DNA of 64,000 nucleotides from Streptomyces asiaticus (GCF_018138715.1 NZ_JAGSHX010000006.1:5828001-5892000); one strand, 5' to 3'. Shown: positions 34,803 through 43,629, numbered from the stretch's first letter. Numbers and translations are program-made. The notes: a model not told the origin generated them from the sequence alone.

Positions 34803-36515
34803 TCAGCCGACCCTGATCTGTGAGTAGACCGGCACGCTGAACTGATTGAGCGCCACCTCGCTGAGCCGCCGCGAATAGCCCGCGCTGCCGTTCTGGTACC
34901 ACAGCGGGATCGCGGGCATCTGCTCGGCGAGGATCTTCTCCGCGTCCCGGAAACCGGCGATGGCCCGGCCGTCGGCGGAGGCGGCGTTGGCCTGGTTCAC
35001 CAGCCGGTCGAAGCCGGTGTCGCTGAAGTGGCCGTCGTTGGAGGAGGCGCCGGTGTAGTACAGCGGCTGGAGGAAGTTCTGGATCAGCGGGTAGTCCATC
35101 TGCCAGCCGGCCCGGAACGGCCCGGTCATCTTCTTCCCCGCCATCTTGTTGCGGTAGTCGGCGAAGGTGCCGACCGGTTTGCCGACACAGGCCCGGTCGT
35201 TCCGCAGCACGGTGTTGACGCTGTTGCAGACCGCGTCCACCCAGTCCTTGTGGGAGCCGGTGTCGGCGTTGTACGTGATCGTCATCCGGCCGCCGGGCAG
35301 TCCGCCGCCCGCCTTGATCAGCTTGCGCGCCCGGACCGGGTCGTAGCGGCAGGCGTCCCCGCACAGCCCCGGCTGATAGCCGCCCTGGCGGCGCAGGACC
35401 GGCGAGGTCCAGTCGGTCGCGGGGGTGCGGGTGCCCTGGAAGATGCGTTCGGTGATCTGCGCGCGGTTGATCGCCATCGAGATGCCCCGGCGGACCTTGG
35501 CCCTGGCCGGGCCGCTCCAGACGTGGTCGTACATCGGGAAGGTGAGGGTCTGGATGATCCCGGCGGGCTGGTTGATGTAGCGGTTGCCGAGGTCGGAGCG
35601 GACGAATTTCAGCTGCTGCGCCGGGACATCGTCGACCAGATCGAGATTGCCCGCCTGGAGATCGGTGTAGGCGGTGTTGCTGTCCGTGTAGACACGTAGG
35701 TCGACGCCTTTGTTACGGGCCTTGTCCGGGCCGAGGTAGCCGTCCCAGGCCCGCAGCTTCATCACCGAACCCTTGGCGTACGACCGCACCTGGTACGGGC
35801 CGTTGCCGATGGGCTTCCTCAGCCAGGCGGCGTGGTCCGTGAAGAACGCCCGGGGCAGCGGCACATAGGCGTTGTAGCCCAGAGTCTTGGGCCAGGTGGA
35901 GAACTTCTGGGTGAGCCGGACGGTGAAGGTCCGGTCGTTCCTGACCCGCAGCCCGGAGAGGGTCTTGGCGGTGGGGGCGGCGCCGGAGGCGGGGTGGACC
36001 TTGTCATAGCCCTCGATGTACTCGAAGAAGTAGGCGTTGCGCTGCTTGTGGTCGATCCGGGCGCCGTAGTTCCAGGCGTTCACGAAGGACGCGGCGGTGA
36101 CCTTCTCCCCGTTGGCGAACCGCCGGCCCTTCTTGAGGGTGATGGTGTAGTTGCGCTGGTCGGAGCTTTCGATCCGCTCCGCAAGCGCGTTCTTGGCCTC
36201 GCCGGTCCTCGGGTCGTAGCGCTTGAGCCCCCGGAAGATCATGTCGAGGACCTTGCCGCCCTGGACGTCATTGGTGTTGGCGGGCTCCAGCGGATTGGGG
36301 GGATCGCCCCAGGAGGAGCGGACGACACCGGCGTCGGCGCCGCCGCCTCCTCCGCCGCCGCAGGCGGTCATGGCGGTCGCCGTGGTCGCGGCCGTCACGA
36401 TCAGGACGACGGCGCGTACGGACTGCCGGGCCCCCAGGGGATGCCAAGCGCGGACGGGGTGCCGGGCACCCGGGGAAGGCCGGGCACGCAGGGGATACGG
36501 TGCTCCGCGACGCAT
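34803..36515 (-). CDS. Oligopeptide ABC transporter substrate-binding lipoprotein (operon 2)
   Basis: A 570-residue lipoprotein, first gene of operon 2. ATG 36515 follows GGGAGG. The signal has an exceptionally long Arg/Pro-rich n-region (~34 residues, with RARPSPGARHPVRAWHPLGAR-like repeats) before the hydrophobic core AVVLIVTAATTATA and lipobox TAC (Cys 52, followed by seven Gly). A later in-frame GTG near residue 33 would give a normal signal. The mature part is a family-5 binding fold (YTITLKKGRRFANGEKV; FRAGWQMDYPLIQNFL) most similar to the operon 1 protein. Confidence 0.9.
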   Translation of the reverse strand: MRRGAPYPLRARPSPGARHPVRAWHPLGARQSVRAVVLIVTAATTATAMTACGGGGGGGADAGVVRSSWGDPPNPLEPANTNDVQGGKVLDMIFRGLKRYDPRTGEAKNALAERIESSDQRNYTITLKKGRRFANGEKVTAASFVNAWNYGARIDHKQRNAYFFEYIEGYDKVHPASGAAPTAKTLSGLRVRNDRTFTVRLTQKFSTWPKTLGYNAYVPLPRAFFTDHAAWLRKPIGNGPYQVRSYAKGSVMKLRAWDGYLGPDKARNKGVDLRVYTDSNTAYTDLQAGNLDLVDDVPAQQLKFVRSDLGNRYINQPAGIIQTLTFPMYDHVWSGPARAKVRRGISMAINRAQITERIFQGTRTPATDWTSPVLRRQGGYQPGLCGDACRYDPVRARKLIKAGGGLPGGRMTITYNADTGSHKDWVDAVCNSVNTVLRNDRACVGKPVGTFADYRNKMAGKKMTGPFRAGWQMDYPLIQNFLQPLYYTGASSNDGHFSDTGFDRLVNQANAASADGRAIAGFRDAEKILAEQMPAIPLWYQNGSAGYSRRLSEVALNQFSVPVYSQIRVG

Positions 36516-36570
36516 GGCGCCTCCCGACGATCCGGTCCAAGATCGGCCTTACGGGGCATCCGGCGGATCT

Positions 36571-36653
36571 CTCCCCCTCCCCGCGGGCTCCGCCCCCAGA
36601 CCCCGGGGTCCAGGGGCGAAGCCCCTGGTTTCGGGAAGGGGCGGGGAGGGGAG
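36571..36653. repeat. Inverted-repeat intergenic element, third copy of the family
   Basis: The 318-base gap upstream of the epoxide hydrolase contains ccccctccccgcgggctccg..., then ggggtccaggggcgaagccc and tttcgggaaggggcgggga blocks of the same family as 971-1339, 7821-7989 and 62139-62306. The left arm is shortened. It sits between two divergent genes, so it is unlikely to be only a terminator. Confidence 0.7.
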
Positions 36654-36833
36654 TGGCCCGCCGCAGGCGGCAAGATCCGTCGATCACCACCTAGGCCCAT
36701 CTGACATCCGCCGGGGCGGCGGCGCACGTCGATGACCGCTGTCCGGGGTGACGGGGCCGGAGGTGAGGGAAGTAGGTGTGCCACCGGGCGTCGCGGACAC
36801 TCCCCGTCCGCGACCACCCCTACCGTGCGGCCC

Positions 36834-37958
36834 ATGGAGATCCGTCCCTTCCGCATCGCCGTCCCCGAAGCCGACCTCGACGATCTGCGCCGACGCCTGG
36901 CACGCACCCGCTGGCCGGAGCGGCTCCCCGGCGCCGGCTGGTCCGACGGGGCGTCGCTCGACCATGTCCGTGAGCTGGCCGGGTACTGGGCCACCGGGTT
37001 CGACTGGCGGGCGCGAGAGGCGCGGCTGAACGCGTTTCCGCAGTTCACGACCGAGATCGACGGGCAGCGGGTGCACTTCCTCCAGGTCCGCTCGCCCGAG
37101 CCGGATGCCCTGCCGCTGCTGATCACTCACGGCTGGCCGGGTTCGGTCGCGGAGTTCACCGAGGTCATCGGCCCGCTGACCGATCCGCGCGGACACGGCG
37201 GCGACCCGTCCGACGCCTTCCACGTCGTCATCCCGTCCCTCCCCGGCTTCGCCTTCTCCGCCCCGCCCCGCGAGCCCGGCTGGGGCATCCGCCGCATCGC
37301 CACCGCGTGGACGGAGCTGATGCGGCGCCTGGGGTACGAGCGCTACGGCACACAGGGCGGCGACTTCGGCTCGCTGATCTCCCCCGAGGTGGCCCGGGTG
37401 GCGCCGGCCCGGGTCGTCGGCGTCCATGTCAACGCCCTGGTGACCGCGGGGTCGGCCGACGCGGCTGATCCGGAGGAGCTGACCCCGGCCGAGCGCTCAC
37501 GCCTCACCGGGCTCGAACGCTGGCACCGCGAGCTCTCCGGCTACGCCGCCATCCAGGGCACCCGCCCCCAGACCCTGTCCTACGGCCTCGCCGACTCGCC
37601 CGTCGGCCAACTGGCCTGGAACGTGGACTGGTTCGCCGCCCACGGCGACAAGCCCGAGGCGCTCGACCGTGACGCGGTCCTGACGAACGTCTCCCTGTAC
37701 TGGTTCACCAACACGGCGGGCCCCTCCGCCCGCCTCTACAAGGAGGCCGCCTCGGCCTGGGGTGCGTCCCCCGAGCGCTCCGGGGTCCCCACCGGCGTCG
37801 CGGTCTTCGCGGGCGACACCGCGATCCGCCGCCTCGCCGAGTCATGGCATGCGATCACCCACTGGTCGGAGTTCGAGGCAGGCGGTCACTTCGCGGCGAT
37901 GGAGGTCCCGGAGCTGCTGGTGGGCGACGTACGGACGTTCTTCCGCGACCTGCGCTGA
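36834..37958 (+). CDS. Epoxide hydrolase (EHN-domain, alpha/beta hydrolase)
   Basis: A 374-residue protein related to microsomal-type epoxide hydrolases. The N-terminal EHN domain ([26 protein letters not shown]) is followed by the alpha/beta fold with oxyanion motif HGWPGSV (about residue 98), nucleophile Asp in GGDFGS (about residue 175) and catalytic His in GGHFAAME (about residue 351). Tyr residues in the cap are present. The ATG at 36834 is preferred because the homology to EHN starts there. Single gene; substrate unknown, detoxification is likely. Confidence 0.92.
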   Translation: MEIRPFRIAVPEADLDDLRRRLARTRWPERLPGAGWSDGASLDHVRELAGYWATGFDWRAREARLNAFPQFTTEIDGQRVHFLQVRSPEPDALPLLITHGWPGSVAEFTEVIGPLTDPRGHGGDPSDAFHVVIPSLPGFAFSAPPREPGWGIRRIATAWTELMRRLGYERYGTQGGDFGSLISPEVARVAPARVVGVHVNALVTAGSADAADPEELTPAERSRLTGLERWHRELSGYAAIQGTRPQTLSYGLADSPVGQLAWNVDWFAAHGDKPEALDRDAVLTNVSLYWFTNTAGPSARLYKEAASAWGASPERSGVPTGVAVFAGDTAIRRLAESWHAITHWSEFEAGGHFAAMEVPELLVGDVRTFFRDLR

Positions 37959-37983
37959 CCTGCGCTGACCTGCGCTGACCTGC
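37947..37983 (+). repeat. 10-bp tandem repeat spanning the epoxide hydrolase stop codon
   Basis: The unit gacctgcgct is repeated about 3.5 times; the first copy encodes the final Leu-Arg and stop, the others follow in the short gap before the convergent TetR gene. Each copy supplies a TGA, so expansion would not lengthen the protein. Confidence 0.75.
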
Positions 37984-38019
37984 CTGGGCTGATCAGGGCG
38001 CGACCGGCCCCGGGGAACG

Positions 38020-38565
38020 TCATTTCGTCAGGATCGCGCTCGCGACAACGTCGAAGAGGTGATCGGCGCGTGGCGCGAGCGAGGGTTGGTCGCCGAGCCA
38101 TGCGAGCGCCGCGATCAGCGCGAACAGGTCGGTGCCATCGATGTCCGTCCGTGCCATGCCCGCGTCCTGAGCACGGGTGAGCAGCCGCGTGCCGGCCGCG
38201 CGGAGGGTGACGCACGAAGCGTGGAGCGCGGATTCGGTGTCCTCGATGGCGGCAGCCATCAGCACGGTCACGCCCCGGTACTCGGTTGTCCAGGCGACGC
38301 AGTCGCGTAGCCACGACACCAGCGCGTCCTCGGGCGAGCTCGACGTCTCGAGTTCGCCCGCCCTTGCCGTCAGCTCGTCGAAGCTCGTGTGGAGCAGGGC
38401 CTCGAGCAGCACCTCGCGCGTCGGAAAGTGACGGAGCAGCGTCGCGAGCCCCACACCGGCCTTGCGTGCGATGTCGCGCAGCGACGCGTCGACGCCCTGC
38501 TCGGCGATGACGGTGCCCGCGACTGCGAGCAGGTGGTCACGGTTCTTCCTGGCGTCGGCCCGCAT
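38020..38565 (-). CDS. TetR-family transcriptional repressor
   Basis: A 181-residue regulator. The N-terminal TetR HTH is typical (NRDHLLAVAGTVIAEQGVDA; LRDIARKAGVGLATLLRHFPTREVLLEALL). The C-terminal domain is the ligand-binding region (SFDELTARAGEL...). The ATG at 38565 has AGAGGGG upstream; longer frames continue into the operator and are not credible. It is divergent from an oxidoreductase gene with a perfect 22-bp palindrome between them, a standard layout for autoregulation and control of the neighbour. Confidence 0.94.
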   Translation of the reverse strand: MRADARKNRDHLLAVAGTVIAEQGVDASLRDIARKAGVGLATLLRHFPTREVLLEALLHTSFDELTARAGELETSSSPEDALVSWLRDCVAWTTEYRGVTVLMAAAIEDTESALHASCVTLRAAGTRLLTRAQDAGMARTDIDGTDLFALIAALAWLGDQPSLAPRADHLFDVVASAILTK

Positions 38566-38597
38566 CTGCCCCTCTTGACTATCCGGCTTGACTATCC

Positions 38598-38652
38598 GGA
38601 TCAGTGGTCCATATATTCGGATCAGTGGTACGAATATATGGACCACTGATCC
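38598..38652. promoter_or_regulatory. Perfect 22-bp inverted repeat operator between TetR and oxidoreductase genes
   Basis: Arms 38598-38619 and 38631-38652 are exact inverted complements (ggatcagtggtccatatatt begins the left arm), with an 11-base spacer that repeats gatcagtgg. Each arm holds a TGGTCCA half-palindrome-like core. The AT-rich ATATATT stretches may be the -10 regions of the divergent promoters, so repressor binding would block both genes. Confidence 0.88.
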
Positions 38653-38685
38653 GATCAGCGTATCCCCTGGCAGGGGTAGGAGAAA

Positions 38686-39702
38686 ATGATGTCGACACGC
38701 ACGATGAGGGCGATCCGGCTGCACGACTTCGGCGGCCCTGAGGTGCTGCGTTATGAGGAGGCGCCGGTCCCCGAACCGGGGCCGGGCGAGGTGCTCGTCC
38801 GCGTGCACGCGGTCGGTGTCAACCCTCCCGACTGGTACGCGCGCGAGGGCATGCCCAACGTACCTCCCGAGCTCAAGCCTCCGTTCCATCTCCCCCTGAT
38901 TCCGGGGACCGACGTCTCGGGCGTCGTGGCAGCCGTCGCCGCCGATGTCACCGGCTTCGCGGCCGGGGACGAGGTGGTCGGCCTGCTGCGCTTCCCCACC
39001 GCTCTCCAGGGCGGCGCGTACGCCGAGTACGTCACCGCGCCGGCGTCCGACCTCGCCCGCAAGCCCGCTGCCATCGATCATGTGCACGCGGCCGGCCTGC
39101 CCATGTCGGGGTTGACGGCGTGGCAGTTCTTGATCGAGCTCGGGCACGACCATCCCTCGCCGTTCCAGGAGGCCCGGCACCGTCCGGTGGCGCTCGACGG
39201 CGAGACCACGGTGCTCATCAACGGCGCCGCCGGTGGTGTGGGGCACCTCGCTCTCCAGCTGGCCAAGTGGAAGGGGGCGCGCGTCATCGCCGTGGCCTCC
39301 GGCGCCCATGAGACCTTCCTGCGCGAGCTCGGCGCCGACGAGTTCATCGACTACACCAAGGAGCGGCCCGAGGAGGCCGCCCATGACGTCGATCTCGTCC
39401 TGGACACCGTCGGGGGCCCCGACAGCAGGCGCTTCCTGCGCACCCTCAAGCGCGGCGGGTCCCTCTACCCGGTGTACTTCGGCGAGTTCGACGACGAGGA
39501 GAACGCGAGGCTGGGCGTCACGGTCACGTCCACCCAGGTCCGCTCGCACGGCGCGCAACTCGCCGAGCTGGGACGCCTGCTCGACGCGGGCACGGTTCGC
39601 GTCGCGGTGGACAGCACGTTTGCGCTCGCGGATGCCCGAGCGGCGCACGAACGCGCCGCCCGGGGGCATATCCAAGGCAAGATCGTGCTCACGGTCGCCT
39701 AG
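38686..39702 (+). CDS. Zinc-independent MDR oxidoreductase (quinone oxidoreductase-like), NADP-binding
   Basis: A 338-residue medium-chain dehydrogenase/reductase. The GroES-like N-terminal part (MRAIRLHDFGGPEVLRYEE; VHAVGVNPPDWYAREG) and nucleotide fold with VLINGAAGGVGHLALQLAKW are characteristic of quinone oxidoreductase/enoyl reductase relatives. The zinc-ligand cysteines of alcohol dehydrogenases are missing. The ATG at 38686 follows AGGAG. Controlled presumably by the divergent TetR through the 22-bp palindrome; such pairs usually respond to reactive electrophiles or quinones, but the inducer is unknown. Confidence 0.93.
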   Translation: MMSTRTMRAIRLHDFGGPEVLRYEEAPVPEPGPGEVLVRVHAVGVNPPDWYAREGMPNVPPELKPPFHLPLIPGTDVSGVVAAVAADVTGFAAGDEVVGLLRFPTALQGGAYAEYVTAPASDLARKPAAIDHVHAAGLPMSGLTAWQFLIELGHDHPSPFQEARHRPVALDGETTVLINGAAGGVGHLALQLAKWKGARVIAVASGAHETFLRELGADEFIDYTKERPEEAAHDVDLVLDTVGGPDSRRFLRTLKRGGSLYPVYFGEFDDEENARLGVTVTSTQVRSHGAQLAELGRLLDAGTVRVAVDSTFALADARAAHERAARGHIQGKIVLTVA

Positions 39703-39819
39703 GAACGAGCCGTTCGGCGGTGCGGCGAAGGCGGAGACATCGCTCCTCGGGAGGGGTCCCGGGCGGTCCCGCGGATGATGGGCCGCCCGTAGCCGAGGTG
39801 AACGTAAGGAAGTTCCGCC

Positions 39820-40017
39820 ATGACCCCCGTGCGAGTCGACTGGCTGTCCATCGTGCTCGGCCCCCTCGCCCTCATCGCGCTGGCGTTCGCCTTCTCCGCC
39901 CAGCGCTCGGCGGTCAAGCGGGGCGAATCCATGTCCGGCTGGGGCAAGGCCGCGCAGGGCGTGGGGATCACCTTTGTGCTGTTCGTGGCCCTGTCCAACA
40001 TGATGTGGGGTACGTGA
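39820..40017 (+). CDS. Small membrane protein, two predicted helices
   Basis: A 65-residue protein behind GTAAGGAAG. Residues ~8-26 (SIVLGPLALIALAFAFS) and ~46-62 (AQGVGITFVLFVALSNMM) are hydrophobic, separated by a basic loop (QRSAVKRGESMSGWGK). No family recognised. The frame has strong GC3 bias. Confidence 0.7.
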   Translation: MTPVRVDWLSIVLGPLALIALAFAFSAQRSAVKRGESMSGWGKAAQGVGITFVLFVALSNMMWGT

Positions 40018-40084
40018 GGTGGTGGCAGCCGGCCGTCAGTCCTGCTGAGCGATCGCACCAGGCGCGCCTGCCGCGCCCCCCGCG

Positions 40085-40276
40085 TCATGGACGGCAGGAC
40101 GCCTGCCGCGATCGCCCTGCCGCGCGCTTGGCCGCGCGCTTGGCCGCGCGCTCGGCCGCGCGCTCGGCCGCGCGCGAGAGCCGGGCCGAGACGCTCATGC
40201 CCTCGCGGTCCGCCGCTTCCTTGGCGGCGCTCAGGGTCTCGCTCGGCATCGTGATCGTGACACGTTCGAGGCTCAT
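40085..40276 (-). CDS. CopG/ribbon-helix-helix-like small protein with Ala/Arg repeat tail
   Basis: A 63-residue protein from ATG 40276 (MSLERVTITMPSETLSAAKE). The start resembles an RHH antitoxin: a short strand with TITMPSE, then helices AAKEAADREGMS and SVSARLSRAAER. The tail is a run of RAAE/RAAK units encoded by a 12-bp tandem repeat (gccgcgcgcttg-type, 40122-40181) and then SRQASCRP. Typical antitoxins of this kind end in a folded region instead, so the tail may be a repeat-driven replacement. No toxin gene follows. Confidence 0.6.
   Translation of the reverse strand: MSLERVTITMPSETLSAAKEAADREGMSVSARLSRAAERAAERAAKRAAKRAAGRSRQASCRP
40122..40181. repeat. 12-bp tandem repeat encoding RAAE/RAAK units
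   Basis: About five copies of gcgcgct(t/c)ggcc lie in frame within the RHH-like gene. The frame is kept because the unit is a multiple of three. Confidence 0.75.
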
Positions 40277-40391
40277 ACCGGCGATCATGCAGGCGGACTA
40301 CCCATTCCCGGTGCCCACGGACGGTGGTTCATCCGGACGAGGGGACGGGCAGATTGTGGGACGGCCCACCGGCGTGTGTGAGGAGAGTCCC

Positions 40392-41063
40392 ATGACCAGC
40401 TCGCCCTTTCCGGCGGAACCGCGGATCGTCCTGATCGGTGACCCACGGGTCCGGGCGGTGCCGGTGCGCGAATGCGGTGAACCGCTGGTCGACTGCCGGG
40501 GGCGGATGCGCGTGGACGGTCGGCGGGCCGATCCGGCGGGGCACTTCGCGCACCTCCGGGCCGGAGTCGCCGAACGGCTCGAGCGGGCCGAGAAGTCGCT
40601 GCCGGATGACTGGCGGTGGTTGCTGGTCGAGGGTTACCGGCCGCCGGCGCTCCAGCGGGAGATCTTCGACGGCTACGCGGCCACGCTGCGGAAGCTCGAT
40701 CCGGGCGCCGACGAGGAGCGGATCCGGACGGCGGCCAGCCGCTGGTGTGCCCCGGCGGAGACGGCAGGGCACGTCGCCGGGGCGGCGATCGACCTCACCG
40801 TGTGCACGCGGGACGGTACGGAGATCGACATGGGCAGCCCGGAGGCCGCGACACCGGAGGAGAGCGGCGGGGCCTGCTACACCCACGCCCCCGGCCTGTC
40901 CGCACGGGCCCGCGAGAACCGGGCGCTGATGATCGAGGCGCTGTCCTCGGTCGGCATGGTCAACTACCCCACCGAGTGGTGGCACTGGTCATACGGCGAC
41001 CGCTACTGGGCCTGGTCCACGGCCGCCCCCACGGCCGTCTACGGTCCCGTCCCGGAGCCCTGA
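40392..41063 (+). CDS. D-Ala-D-Ala dipeptidase-like M15 peptidase (VanX family)
   Basis: A 223-residue protein from ATG 40392 behind AGGAGAG. M15D hallmarks: VEGYRPPALQ (substrate-loop Arg), GHVAGAAIDLTV (zinc His and Asp, about residues 127-134) and EWWHWSYGDRYW (catalytic Glu and zinc His, about residues 194-198). Known relatives cleave D-Ala-D-Ala; many chromosomal homologues have no role in glycopeptide resistance and act in cell-wall recycling. No vanHA or vanRS genes are nearby, so resistance is not implied. No signal peptide, so cytoplasmic. Confidence 0.88.
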   Translation: MTSSPFPAEPRIVLIGDPRVRAVPVRECGEPLVDCRGRMRVDGRRADPAGHFAHLRAGVAERLERAEKSLPDDWRWLLVEGYRPPALQREIFDGYAATLRKLDPGADEERIRTAASRWCAPAETAGHVAGAAIDLTVCTRDGTEIDMGSPEAATPEESGGACYTHAPGLSARARENRALMIEALSSVGMVNYPTEWWHWSYGDRYWAWSTAAPTAVYGPVPEP

Positions 41064-41107
41064 CGGGCCGCGAGCCCGGCGGCCGGGTCACCCCCGGCGG
41101 GCCGGGG

Positions 41108-42428
41108 TCACCAGGGGCGCGGGACCACCTCGGCGCCGACCGGCTGGAGGGCGAGGGCCGGGCGGGGGTGGATGTGGTCCGGGGTGGTCAGCTCCAGCCG
41201 GAAGCGGCGCCAGATGTCGGCCACCAGGTGGACCGTCTCGGTGGTGGCCACGGCGGCTCCCACACAGACGCGGGGGCCGAGCCCGAACGGGAAGTACGAG
41301 CCGCGGGGCACCGAGGAGGGGCCGCCGCCCAGCCAGCGTTCGGGGCGGAACGCCTCGGCCTCCTCCCAGAAGCGCGGATCGCGGTGGGCCACCCACTGGC
41401 TGACGGTGACGGTGGTCCCGGCGGGGATGAGATAGCCGCCGAAGTCGAGGTCCTGCCGCGCGTCCCGGCTGGTCAGCCAGACCGGGGGGGTAGAGGCGCA
41501 GCGCCTCGCGGACGACGGCGTGGGTGTAGGGCAGGGCCTCCATCCGGGAGAGCCCGGCGGGGGTGGTGGCGAAGGCGGCGTCGGCCTCGGCCCGGACCCG
41601 CTCGGCGATCCGGGGGTGCCGGGCCAGCAGGACGCTCGTCCAGACCACCGCGTCATTGGTGGTCTCGAAACCCGCCATGATCAAGGTGGCCAGCTCGTCC
41701 CGGAGCTCCTCCGGTGAGGGGGCGGGGGTGCCGTGGACGAGGGCGTGCAGCACGGGGGCGCGCTCCGGGTCGTTCGCGGCGGGGGAGGCGGCCAGGGCGC
41801 GCAGGGTGCGGTCGATCCGGGCCATCGAGCGGCGGATGCGCAGCTTGCGCGGGGTCGGCACCCACTCGGGCAGCAGGACCGGCGAGGTCGACAGGTCCAT
41901 GATGGGCGCCACCAGCCGGGCCACTTCGGCGGTGTCCCGGTCGCTGAACTCGTCCCCGAACATCAGCTGGGTGACCAGCCGCAGGGTCACCACGGCGATG
42001 TCGTCCTGGAGCGTACGGGCCTGGCCGGGCCGCCAGGTGCGCAGCAGCTTCTCGCCCTGGGCGTCGACAATTTCGGCCGCCCTGGTGGACAGCGACCGCC
42101 CGAACGCCGGTTGCAGCCGGTGCCGTTTGGCCTTCCACCGGTCGCCGTCGCTGTTCATGGTGGAGTGCGGGAAGCCCTGCCGCCGTGAGCCGCGCCGGGT
42201 GTCCGCGCTGGCCTTGGAGAACAGGGAGTCCCGGTCGACCAGCATCTTCTCCACGTCGCCGGGGTCGGTCAGCAGGACGTTGTTCTCACCGAGCCGGACC
42301 ACGTCGCCGTAGCGGCGCGAACAGTCGGTCAGGAAGCCCAGCGGATCGGAGGAGAAGGCGTGCAGATTGCCGAGGTACTTGTCCCCGGAGGGGCCCGGCA
42401 GGTCGGTGCGGTAAGGAGCGGCGGTCAT
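41108..42428 (-). pseudogene. Cytochrome P450, interrupted by a single-base frameshift
   Basis: The intact first part from ATG 42428 (GAGGGG upstream) runs through the I-helix (AGFETTND) and K-helix ExxR (REALRLYPP). At a C7 run (plus-strand GGGGGGG at 41484-41490) the frame is lost. The remainder, VWLTSRDAR... with PERF-region RPERW and the haem-binding FGLGPRVCVGAAVA, continues in another frame and ends at 41108. Removing one C restores a ~439-residue P450. A sequencing error in the homopolymer and a real mutation are both possible. The gene lies 78 bases downstream of a 27-codon peptide gene on the same strand, suggesting that the P450 modifies that peptide. Confidence 0.85.
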
Positions 42429-42506
42429 GGACGTCCCCTCGGATCGTGGCCGACGGCGGTGGCCACGGCATCGCGCCGCGGCCACCGCCCGCTCATCCGC
42501 GCCGGT

Positions 42507-42590
42507 TTAGTAGTACGAGTACGGCAGCGTGAGACGGTCCTTACGAGTGAGCCGGGCGAAGAGCGCTCCGGTGAGGATCAGCTTGCGCAT
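42507..42590 (-). CDS. 27-residue putative precursor peptide of a P450-modified RiPP
   Basis: The ATG at 42590 has a strong ribosome-binding site (GGGAGGTG) and a promoter 64 bases upstream. The peptide begins MRKLILTGALF, continues with a basic stretch (ARLTRKDR) and ends LTLPYSYY at a TAA stop. A short basic leader with a C-terminal Tyr/Trp-rich core directly upstream of a P450 gene is the arrangement of tripeptide/aromatic-crosslinked RiPPs (biarylitide, cittilin, atropopeptide and related classes). Three Tyr in YSYY could be crosslinked by the P450. No protease or other tailoring gene is adjacent. An in-frame extension to 42692 is not supported. Confidence 0.78.
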   Translation of the reverse strand: MRKLILTGALFARLTRKDRLTLPYSYY

Positions 42591-42653
42591 GGCGAACACC
42601 TCCCTCTCGTTGGGGGCCGGACGCAGTGGGATCACTGTTCCGGCATGCGCTAG

Positions 42654-42682
42654 ACAGTAAATATCCGGCGCAGAACTATCAA
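42654..42682 (-). promoter_or_regulatory. Sigma-70-type promoter for the 27-residue peptide gene
   Basis: On the minus strand TTGATA (-35, plus-strand tatcaa 42677-42682) and TACTGT (-10, plus-strand acagta 42654-42659) are separated by 17 bases. Transcription would start near 42647, giving a leader of ~57 bases. Confidence 0.6.
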
Positions 42683-42810
42683 GAGTTGACATTTTCCATC
42701 AGAAGGTAGTGGATCGCTTAATTCCTTTTACCCGGTGGGTTACCCGTGTTATCCGTGTTGACCAGTTATCGAAAGCCGTGTCATTGTGCGAGTTCGCTTA
42801 TGATCGCGAC

Positions 42811-43629
42811 GTGTCGCAGAACGACCCACGGAACGCCCCGCGGAACGACCCGTCGAACGACCTTCAGCGCATCATCGACTTCCGGATCTCCTTCGCCCGC
42901 CGACAGGCCGGTGAAGTGCGGGAGGTGCCGGGCGGTTTCCTGGTGCTGCACCGGCAGTACGAACGCTCCCATGAGCACAATCAGCTCCATATCACCGGGC
43001 CCGCCGACCCCGAGGGGCTGCCCGAGCTCGCCGATGAGGTCATGGCCTTCCTGCCGCACCGCCGGATCACGGTCCATGACGAGGCCCTGGGCCTGATCTC
43101 CGTGCCCGCGCTCGAACAGGCCGGATACACCCATGTCACCGAGGTGCTGATGGTCCACACCGGGCCGGTGCCGGAGGCCGGGGCGGCCGATGTGGTGGAG
43201 CGGGAGCTGGGGCCGGATCCGCACGGGCTGCTGCGGCGGGCGGTGACGGCGCAGCAGTGGCGGTGGATGCCGGACGCGGACGAGAAGACCGTGCACGACC
43301 TGGTGGAGCGGCGCACCGCCCGGCGGGCCGGGGCCGAGGAGGTGCTCTTCCTCGCCGCCCACGACGACAGCGGCGAGATCGTCTCCTGGGCCGATCTGTA
43401 TCTGGAGCCCGCCGCCGGGGTCGCCCAGATCGAGGAGGTGGCGACCGCCGAGCCGTATCTGCGCCGCGGCTACGCCGACTCCGTCCTGGCCGGCGCGCTG
43501 CGCCGCGCGGCCGCCGCGGGGTGCGCGCTGCGGTTCCTCGTCGCCGACCAGGACGACTGGCCGCTGCGCTGGTACGGCCGTCGCGGGTTCCGCGCCGTCG
43601 GGCGGGTGCACTCCTTCTCGCGGTTCTGA
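42811..43629 (+). CDS. GNAT-family N-acetyltransferase
   Basis: About 272 residues from GTG 42811, chosen because the preceding in-frame codons (from 42709) are AT-rich and lie in the divergent promoter region. The C-terminal GNAT domain has the acetyl-CoA loop in VATAEPYLRRGYADSVLAGALRRA and RWYGRRGFRAVGRVHSF. The N-terminal half is a degenerate GNAT-like domain. A TATGAT hexamer ends 7 bases before the GTG, so a leaderless transcript is possible. It is divergent from the peptide/P450 pair; a role there is unproven. Confidence 0.82.
   Translation: MSQNDPRNAPRNDPSNDLQRIIDFRISFARRQAGEVREVPGGFLVLHRQYERSHEHNQLHITGPADPEGLPELADEVMAFLPHRRITVHDEALGLISVPALEQAGYTHVTEVLMVHTGPVPEAGAADVVERELGPDPHGLLRRAVTAQQWRWMPDADEKTVHDLVERRTARRAGAEEVLFLAAHDDSGEIVSWADLYLEPAAGVAQIEEVATAEPYLRRGYADSVLAGALRRAAAAGCALRFLVADQDDWPLRWYGRRGFRAVGRVHSFSRF

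Noticed and set aside
40392..41063. Vancomycin-resistance gene
   Set aside because: Only a VanX-family dipeptidase is present; no vanH, vanA-type ligase or vanRS nearby.
42507..42692. 61-residue version of the P450-linked peptide
   Set aside because: The upstream extension covers the promoter and the ribosome-binding site of the ATG at 42590; the 27-residue form is better supported.
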